From contig CAMDBQ010000097.1 in NCBI GenBank assembly GCA_945889365.1, forward strand, positions 1 through 6,020: 6,020 nucleotides of DNA, written 5' to 3'. The translations under genes and the position numbers were made by a program. Below, in pieces: positions 1-3,635 of the stretch. This stretch comes from Legionella genomosp. 1. GTDB taxonomy: Bacteria > Pseudomonadota > Gammaproteobacteria > Legionellales > Legionellaceae. Numbering within the stretch: position 1 is the first letter of the stretch; every line of letters begins with the position of its first letter. The notes beneath the pieces were generated by a model, which was not told the DNA's origin, did not search any database, and was given only the letters and a program-made list of their open reading frames with translations.

Positions 1-2
1 CG

Positions 3-899
3 GAAGGTTTTTTAAGTGCAGTTCAATGTGCAAGCGGGCAGGATAGAACAGGAACCGCAATTGAAAAAACCACTCAGGATTGGATGAAGTCGGTTTATGC
101 CAGAAGAGGACTAAATACAAATAATATTGAAGAGATGCGCGCGCAAGGAGGGAATGCCGCAGAAATCACTACTCATCATGTCCATGGTTCACCCGGGATG
201 AAAAAAGAATCACAAGCTGGTATGACGTTTGGTCAATCAGCCAATGATCAATTTTATCTCGATAGTGCCAATACCAATAAGAAAAATAAGGTAGGGAACG
301 TTAGGTTTTTAGAAGAGCCAAGTCTAAAAGCACGTCAAGAATATGATAATCAATTAAAAGATTGTAAGGCTGCTTTATCCTCATTTGCACCAGAGTCGTC
401 AGATAGTCATAACCGATTTATGCTTGAGAGTAAAAATCTAATAAGCTATGTAGAATCAGCAGGGATCCAAACCCAGAAACCTACTGCAAAAAACATATCT
501 GAATTAACACAAGTATTGCGTTCTACAACTAAATCGATAAACGAGGTTAACGATCCTCAAAAGACAGTGGAAAATGTGAGGCATATGGCTAATATTTCAC
601 AGAATGTTTCTGGAAAAAGCTCCATTTGGAAGAGTATCGCCAAAAGTTTATTGCTTGTTGGATGTGCTGCGTTAGTGTGTGTTGGGGTGTTAGCTGTAAT
701 TCCAACATCCGGGGCCAGTTTACTTTTGACTGCGGCTGGAATGGGTGGACTGATCGCTGCTGGTGCTTATGCCTGTAGAGACAAAGATCTTTCGAAACAA
801 GTATCTAATTTTAAATCGGCACTAAGTGATATGCACAAAGAAACACAAGAGGAACTGGATAAACGGTCAGGGCCACTTTGTAGTGGACCCGGAAAATGA
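3..899 (+). CDS. C-terminal part of a putative CX5R phosphatase, effector-like (5' end outside the window)
   Basis: The frame is open from the window edge (first full codon at 3), so the ATG at 84 is internal and the gene starts upstream; 298 codons are visible. Seen: codons 9-15 read C-A-S-G-Q-D-R followed by T-G, a CX5R P-loop with catalytic Cys (27-29) and Arg (45-47). The form C-x-S-G-x-D-R-T-G is that of the SopB/IpgD and SidF type phosphoinositide phosphatases. After it come a G-S-P-G-M-K segment, a polar region with helical heptad-like stretches, and two adjacent hydrophobic segments (nt 639-773) that could form a membrane hairpin. The last ~25 residues are charged and contain K-E-T-Q-E-E-L-D, like the E-block in C-terminal Dot/Icm secretion signals. 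Inferred role: a secreted phosphatase acting on host lipids or phosphoproteins, anchored in a membrane. A protein-tyrosine phosphatase is the alternative. Substrate and secretion are not shown by sequence. The final residues may derive from foreign DNA (see findings). Confidence 0.65.
   Translation, partial: EGFLSAVQCASGQDRTGTAIEKTTQDWMKSVYARRGLNTNNIEEMRAQGGNAAEITTHHVHGSPGMKKESQAGMTFGQSANDQFYLDSANTNKKNKVGNVRFLEEPSLKARQEYDNQLKDCKAALSSFAPESSDSHNRFMLESKNLISYVESAGIQTQKPTAKNISELTQVLRSTTKSINEVNDPQKTVENVRHMANISQNVSGKSSIWKSIAKSLLLVGCAALVCVGVLAVIPTSGASLLLTAAGMGGLIAAGAYACRDKDLSKQVSNFKSALSDMHKETQEELDKRSGPLCSGPGK
870..890 (+). other. Imperfect hairpin at the 3' end of the phosphatase-like gene
   Basis: GGGCCACT (870-877) can pair with AGTGGACCC (882-890) around a TTGT loop, with one bulged A. 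It lies inside the last codons of the gene and is not followed by a T-run, so it is not a convincing intrinsic terminator. It may be part of an inserted-element end or have no function. Confidence 0.3.
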
Positions 900-944
900 G
901 ACAGTGTACTAGACTTCAAATATACCTAGTATTCAGGACAGCTC

Positions 945-1364
945 ACGGAAAAATTCATTGACAGGCAACAGGAGGGACGTATTGTAGCGAATAGCCTTAA
1001 AAACTATGCCGATCAACCCAATGTAGTCGCGCTGGCGCTGCCACGTGGCTGAGTTCCTGTTGCCTATAAAGTTGCAACGGCACTATCCATTCCTCTTGAT
1101 GTTTTTATCGTCAGAAAATTAGGTGTGCCGGGGCATGAGGAGCTTGCCATGGGGGCGATCGCTTCAGGCGGGACGGTGCTGGTCAATGATTCGATTATAA
1201 GACAGCTCCGGCTGCAACCGTCGTCGATCGATGCTGCTATTCAGTCAGAACAGGAAGAACTGGTGAGACGAGAACAGGTATACCGTGGCAATCGACCCTT
1301 TCCAGACCTTTTGGATAAAACCATTATGATTAGGGAGCGTTTAAACCATGAAAAAATTTTCTGA
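945..1364 (+). pseudogene. Phosphoribosyltransferase pseudogene (three lesions)
   Basis: In one frame from 945 the translation follows the PRTase-family proteins of about 210-230 residues that begin F-x-D-R-x-x-A/E-G: F-I-D-R-Q-Q-E-G, A-L-P-R-G, L-D-V-F-I-V-R-K-L-G, P-G-H-E-E-L-A-M-G-A-I, and R-R-E-x-x-Y-R-G further on. Three defects are visible. The expected initiator position (945-947) is ACG instead of ATG. The second Gly of the conserved P-R-G-G-V-P motif is a TGA stop (1050-1052), one base from GGA. Homology ends near 1331, just after D-K-T-I-M-I, where the family continues with the V-D-D-G-x-A-T-G PRPP-binding loop; that loop and the C-terminal third are absent, and unrelated codons run to a TGA ending at 1364. 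The GTG at 1125 could begin a 79-codon reading frame, but it would make only a central fragment without active site. Intact members transfer or release phosphoribosyl groups; their exact substrate is poorly defined. This copy is almost certainly inactive. Confidence 0.85.
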
Positions 1365-1458
1365 CGATACCGAACACACCATCCCCAGAGGCGATATCGA
1401 AAGGATACAGAAAAAAGTCCTTTCGTCAGAATATCGGCGCCCATCGAGTAATGATTAA
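1348..1458 (+). CDS. Possible 36-residue hypothetical protein
   Basis: A short ATG-to-TAA frame, overlapping the dead tail of the phosphoribosyltransferase pseudogene in another frame. A purine-rich AGGGAG lies about 9 bases before the ATG and could act as a ribosome binding site. The product is hydrophilic and highly charged (begins M-K-K-F-S-D-D-T-E-H, ends R-R-P-S-S-N-D) with no membrane segment or motif that I recognise. It ends one base before the stop codon of the convergent gene. It may be a real small protein, the leftover start of a deleted gene joined at the ~1331 breakpoint, or chance. Confidence 0.25.
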   Translation: MKKFSDDTEHTIPRGDIERIQKKVLSSEYRRPSSND

Positions 1459-1459
1459 T

Positions 1460-1903
1460 CTACCGTCCAACATGCTGAAGAGCCTGATTAAATCGTTCGC
1501 CATTCAGCGATTGCGATTGACAAGGGTATTTATTTGTAATCCCCAACAAAGCCACTTGTGAAACCGTCATTTTGTTTTTATCACTGTCTTGACTAGATAT
1601 CTCACGATAGGTTTGCTGTATTAAATTATTCAAGTCTTCAGCAGACAAGAGGGTATTCCCTGGAAGACAATACAAGGGCTTTCCCGAGCTCGTAGCTGTT
1701 TCATTAGCAAGAGCCAGGCTCTCGGCAATGCTTTCACTCGTTAACGCCAGTATATTGCGTGCTGAGCGTGCCCAGGCTTGTGATTGAGGATCAGCTTTCA
1801 TTTCCATTTGCGGGATGTTATTGACGATATTCATGTAATGATCAATTGTATCTGCAAAAGCTGTGGCTGATGACACCATTAATAAAAAAATAATACGCCT
1901 CAT
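1460..1903 (-). CDS. Secreted Rap1a/Tai-like protein, divergent
   Basis: 147 residues. The start at 1903 is preferred over an upstream ATG at 1933 because AAGGA (1911-1915) lies 7 bases before it, and the protein then begins with a clean signal peptide: M-R-R, a hydrophobic stretch, and A-F-A before the likely cleavage near residue 17. The mature part has a helical N-terminal half and a C-terminal half reading L-Y-C-L-P-G-N, then a helix, V-S-Q-V-A-L-L-G-I, and K-Y-P-C. This matches the general pattern of Rap1a/Tai immunity domains (F/Y-C-x-P, helix, A-L-x-x-x-F/Y-P-C) with Cys79 and Cys128 as the likely disulfide pair. Canonical Rap1a proteins carry additional N-terminal cysteines; none is present here. 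Known Rap1a proteins protect the periplasm against type VI amidase effectors, but no toxin gene is beside this one, so the role here is open. It is the second gene after the twin-transmembrane gene, 10 bp downstream. Confidence 0.6.
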   Translation of the reverse strand: MRRIIFLLMVSSATAFADTIDHYMNIVNNIPQMEMKADPQSQAWARSARNILALTSESIAESLALANETATSSGKPLYCLPGNTLLSAEDLNNLIQQTYREISSQDSDKNKMTVSQVALLGITNKYPCQSQSLNGERFNQALQHVGR

Positions 1904-1910
1904 GCTGATT

Positions 1911-1915
1911 TCCTT
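1911..1915 (-). promoter_or_regulatory. Ribosome binding site deciding the start of the Rap1a-like gene
   Basis: On the minus strand the string TAAGGA combines the stop codon of the upstream twin-transmembrane gene (1914-1916) with a Shine-Dalgarno AAGGA. The spacing to the ATG at 1903 is 7 bases. This favours the 147-residue form with a signal peptide and suggests the two genes are translated from one message. Confidence 0.7.
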
Positions 1916-2126
1916 AACGCTGTAACATCTCATGCGGAGCTATCCAATGGAATTTGAAGGCTAAGAATAGAAAAAAAAACAATCCTAAGGATAGCGCGAT
2001 TCGCCAAGCTAATGCCTTGACGGTGCGATCCTTGTTTCCTTTGTCACGCACAAGAAACACCAGGCTACTAAACAGTGCGCCGAGAATAATCAGCATAACA
2101 ATAACAATGATGGTTTTAGCTAACAT
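1914..2126 (-). CDS. Twin transmembrane protein, DUF2909 type
   Basis: 70 residues, about the usual length of DUF2909 proteins. Two hydrophobic helices (about residues 5-26 and 43-61) flank a positively charged loop containing V-R-D-K-G and R-T-V-K-A-L-A-W-R, which is the family signature: F-L-V-R-D-K-G, then a short charged stretch, T-x-x-A-L-x-x-R-x-x-L-S. The C-terminus carries W-I-x-P-H, also typical. By the positive-inside rule the loop faces the cytoplasm. Family members are often encoded near cytochrome oxidase assembly genes in other proteobacteria, but their function is unknown and no oxidase gene is visible here. It is the first gene of a two-gene minus-strand unit, with the Rap1a-like gene directly behind. 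The ribosome binding site is weak (CAGAG-like). Confidence 0.8.
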   Translation of the reverse strand: MLAKTIIVIVMLIILGALFSSLVFLVRDKGNKDRTVKALAWRIALSLGLFFFLFLAFKFHWIAPHEMLQR

Positions 2127-2157
2127 AATTTATGCTCTGAAAAATAACTATTGGATA

Positions 2158-2163
2158 AGTATA
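2158..2163 (-). promoter_or_regulatory. Possible -10 box for the twin-transmembrane/Rap1a-like unit
   Basis: On the minus strand the sequence reads TATACT about 32 bases before the ATG at 2126. At 17 bases upstream the -35 position is only ATACAG-like, a poor match. It is the best -10 candidate close to the gene but remains weak. Confidence 0.3.
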
Positions 2164-2234
2164 AACGATTTTTTAAAGCACTGTATATGCATACTTTCAG
2201 TAACCGAATAGACCATAAATGGTGCTCTAAATGC

Positions 2235-2243
2235 TGTGGGTAA
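2235..2243 (-). promoter_or_regulatory. DnaA-box-like 9-mer, one mismatch
   Basis: On the minus strand this reads TTACCCACA, one base from the DnaA consensus TTATNCACA. It occupies the same position in copy A as the perfect match does in copy B, which gives it slightly more weight than an isolated near-match. Confidence 0.3.
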
Positions 2244-2413
2244 CATAGCATTTAACTCGATAGTAAGCCGTGTACAAGTAAGCCCTTAATTTAACCTTCT
2301 TTTTTATACTACATATATACCCGTTTTAAACAGGCTTTACTAACAACATAAAAACGCCGTAATGCAATGATAGTTAATGCAAATAAAGGACAATCTACAG
2401 ATTTTTCAATGCT

Positions 2414-2450
2414 TATAATAAGTAATAAATTAAATATTTAACTTATTATA
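2414..2450. repeat. AT-only inverted repeat in copy A
   Basis: TATAATAAGT (2414-2423) and ACTTATTATA (2441-2450) are perfect 10-bp inverted arms around a 17-bp A/T-only centre that includes the palindrome TAAATATTTA. The matching part of copy B has a different pairing, AAGTAA (2784-2789) with TTACTT (2794-2799). There is no T-run suited to a terminator; easy strand opening or protein binding is a possible use. Confidence 0.5.
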
Positions 2451-2596
2451 CTTATAGACAGAGAACGTTTGTTTGCTCATAAGTACCTACCCCATGTCGT
2501 TTGTTCTGGCTAATTAAGAAATATTCAATAAAACTCTAATTTCGTGCAGACTCGCTAACGGTCGCAGCTCAGCTATTTAAAAAGTAACGTTTATTC

Positions 2597-2821
2597 CTGT
2601 GAATAACTAAGGAATGAATACCACTAAAAGCCGTGTACAAGTCGGCTGAAAAATTACCCCCTACGATCTTCAAGCCATGTATACCGGTTTTAAACAGACT
2701 TTCCTAACAGGATAAAATCGTTGTAACTAATTGATTGTGAACACGTATACAAGAGTAACCACAGAATTTTCATCCCTTATAACAAGTAATAAATTACTTA
2801 TTTAACTAATTATATTTATTA
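2597..2821 (+). repeat. Diverged direct repeat, copy B
   Basis: Second copy of the module. The shared blocks are CTGTGAATAAC at 2597, AAGCCGTGTACAAGT's equivalent at 2628-2642, GTTTTAAACAG at 2687-2697, and the CTTATAA-C-AAGTAATAAATTA block at 2776-2796. In this copy only, AGCCG (2629-2633) pairs with CGGCT (2643-2647) as a hairpin around TGTACAAGT; copy A has lost or never had the right arm. Copy B lies closest to the rpmH promoter. Confidence 0.7.
2598..2606 (-). promoter_or_regulatory. DnaA box, perfect consensus match
   Basis: On the minus strand this reads TTATTCACA, a full match to TTATNCACA. A single such 9-mer can arise by chance in AT-rich DNA. Its support comes from the paired position in copy A, a further one-mismatch 9-mer (TTATAGACA, 2452-2460, plus strand) and the closeness to rpmH. 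Confidence 0.4.
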
Positions 2822-2875
2822 GCAAACAAAATTGAACGATACTTCAAGGCAGTTAGAAAGACATCGGAAATAAGT

Positions 2876-2904
2876 TTGACAGATGACGAAAAGTTCCCTA
2901 TCAT
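2876..2904 (+). promoter_or_regulatory. sigma70-type promoter for the rpmH operon
   Basis: A perfect -35 box TTGACA (2876-2881) is followed after exactly 17 bases by TATCAT (2899-2904), one mismatch from TATAAT. Transcription would start near 2911, about 27 bases before the rpmH ATG. This is the strongest promoter-like signal in the window and fits a highly expressed ribosomal protein gene. Confidence 0.75.
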
Positions 2905-2937
2905 TGCCAACTCTAAAAAATTATTTACAGGTTCATC

Positions 2938-3072
2938 ATGAAACGTACCTTCCAACCCAGTAATCTCAAAATGAAACGTGACCACGGTTTTCGTGCTCGT
3001 ATGGCAACCCGTTCAGGTCGTTTGGTTATCAAACGCCGTCGTGCCAAGGGCCGTAAGCGTTTAGCTGCTTAA
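2938..3072 (+). CDS. rpmH: 50S ribosomal protein L34
   Basis: 44 residues, close to the usual 44-46. It begins M-K-R-T-F-Q-P-S-N-L-K, contains H-G-F-R-A-R-M-A-T-R-S-G-R and ends R-R-R-A-K-G-R-K-R-L, the essentially invariant L34 pattern. The protein is strongly basic and binds 23S rRNA in the large ribosomal subunit. A short CAGG lies about 8 bases upstream of the ATG. It is the first gene of the rpmH-rnpA-yidD-yidC-mnmE cluster, directly behind a good promoter, and its stop codon touches the start of rnpA. Confidence 0.97.
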   Translation: MKRTFQPSNLKMKRDHGFRARMATRSGRLVIKRRRAKGRKRLAA

Positions 3073-3420
3073 GTGAACTGCTTTGATAAAACACGAAGGC
3101 TGCTTAAAAAAAGCGATTATGATCAAGTGTTTGCTCAAGCAAAAAAAATAGTAACCCCTGAATTTATTATTTTGTATCGTGATAACGAGATAGGCCATTC
3201 CCGGATTGGGTTGGCCTTATCAAAAAAAATGATAGCGAAAGCACATGACCGCAATCGGGTCAAACGCATATTGCGCGAGGCATTCAGAACGGATAAGCGT
3301 CTTCCATCCGTGGATATTGTTATGTTGGCCAGGCCAGGTGTTGGTAAAGTGCCTAATTCGATAATCAATGCTAAATTGGGTACCGCATGGAACAAATTAT
3401 CAGCTTCATACGAAAATTGA
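3073..3420 (+). CDS. rnpA: Ribonuclease P protein component
   Basis: 115 residues (family usually about 110-125). The protein subunit of RNase P assists the catalytic RNA in removing 5' leaders from tRNA precursors. The diagnostic R-N-R motif is at residues 60-62 within A-H-D-R-N-R-V-K-R-I-L-R-E-A-F-R, preceded by R-I-G-L-A-L-S-K-K. The N-terminus T-R-R-L-L-K-K-S-D-Y-D-Q-V-F is typical of the family. The GTG start at 3073 follows the rpmH stop with no gap and there is no strong ribosome binding site, so translation probably depends on ribosomes finishing rpmH. No better start lies before the conserved T-R-R-L-L region. The 3' end overlaps yidD by 34 nt. Confidence 0.95.
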   Translation: MNCFDKTRRLLKKSDYDQVFAQAKKIVTPEFIILYRDNEIGHSRIGLALSKKMIAKAHDRNRVKRILREAFRTDKRLPSVDIVMLARPGVGKVPNSIINAKLGTAWNKLSASYEN

Positions 3421-3635
3421 TTTGCGTTCCAATCAAAATTTATCAATATCTGCTCAGTCCACTGCTCATGCCTTGTTGTCGTTTTTATCCTAGTTGTTCA
3501 CAATACGCCCTTAATGCTATCAACCAATGTGGTGTTGCCAAGGGTTTATGGTTAGCGAGTCGCCGTTTGTTACGCTGCCACCCGTGGGCCGATGGTGGTT
3601 ATGATCCTGTTTTACCTAATGAAGAGAAGCTTTAA
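3387..3635 (+). CDS. yidD: Membrane protein insertion efficiency factor YidD
   Basis: 82 residues, normal for the family (about 70-90). Signature blocks are Y-Q-Y-L-L-S-P-L-L (residues 19-27), C-R-F-Y-P-S-C-S-Q-Y-A (31-41), a G-x-x-K-G-x-W-L-x-x-R-R-L-L-R-C-H-P segment (49-66) and G-G-Y-D-P-V (70-75). The cysteine-rich core (Cys30, 31, 37, 64) and the amphipathic N-terminal helix are typical of this inner-membrane-associated protein, which helps YidC insert substrates. The start lies within the last 34 nt of rnpA, a common arrangement, and the TAA overlaps the yidC ATG in TAATG. Confidence 0.95.
   Translation: MEQIISFIRKLICVPIKIYQYLLSPLLMPCCRFYPSCSQYALNAINQCGVAKGLWLASRRLLRCHPWADGGYDPVLPNEEKL

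Larger units (their letters stand above)
2234..2457 (+). repeat. Diverged direct repeat, copy A
   Basis: Shares with copy B, in the same order and at a near-constant offset of 363-364 bp, CTGTG(G/A)(G/A)TAAC, AAGCCGTGTACAAGT (2265-2279), GTTTTAAACAG followed by CTTT and CTAACA (2323-2345), ACAGA-T/A-TTTTCA, and CTTATAA(T/C)AAGTAATAAATTA (2412-2432) plus an AT-rich tail. The stretches between these blocks are more diverged. The colinearity with little net gain or loss indicates an old tandem duplication rather than chance. Confidence 0.7.
2127..2937. other. Gene-free intergenic region with duplicated AT-rich module; candidate origin region
   Basis: About 810 bp between the divergent DUF2909-type gene and rpmH. 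No reading frame here looks coding. It holds a weak promoter for the minus-strand unit, two diverged direct copies of a ~225-bp module, DnaA-box-like 9-mers, AT-rich inverted repeats, and the rpmH promoter. In many gammaproteobacteria rpmH lies beside dnaA and oriC; dnaA is not in this window, so an origin assignment rests only on the boxes, AT-richness and the rpmH neighbourhood. A long untranslated or small-RNA region, or a decayed mobile element, would also fit. Confidence 0.4.

Noticed and set aside
84..86. ATG at 84 as the start of the phosphatase-like gene
   Set aside because: The frame is open to the window edge and the upstream codons encode a clear CX5R P-loop, so this Met is internal.
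870..900. Intrinsic terminator after the phosphatase-like gene
   Set aside because: The hairpin lies inside the coding end, has a bulge and no following T-run.
1125..1364. A 79-codon gene starting with GTG at 1125
   Set aside because: It is the middle of a phosphoribosyltransferase whose homology continues upstream across a TGA; the GTG is an ordinary Val codon of L-G-V-P-G-H.
1241..1444. Minus-strand frame opposite the pseudogene
   Set aside because: No recognisable motif and no ribosome binding site; it mirrors codons of the phosphoribosyltransferase frame.
1904..1933. Ten-codon N-terminal extension of the Rap1a-like protein
   Set aside because: It would overlap the upstream gene, lacks a ribosome binding site, and would put ten residues in front of a well-formed signal peptide.
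1954..2211. Plus-strand frame opposite the twin-transmembrane gene
   Set aside because: The minus-strand frame matches a known family; this one is basic, low in motif content and runs on into AT-rich spacer.
2629..2660. Intrinsic terminator formed by the AGCCG/CGGCT hairpin in copy B
   Set aside because: The stem is only 5 bp, followed by GAAAAATT on the plus strand and by only TTTT on the minus strand, with no gene reading into it from that side.
2234..2821. CRISPR array
   Set aside because: Only two long, diverged copies at 364-bp spacing; no short regular repeats, spacers or cas genes.
3135..3446. Minus-strand frame opposite rnpA
   Set aside because: rnpA is certain on the plus strand, and the antisense frame shows no family features.
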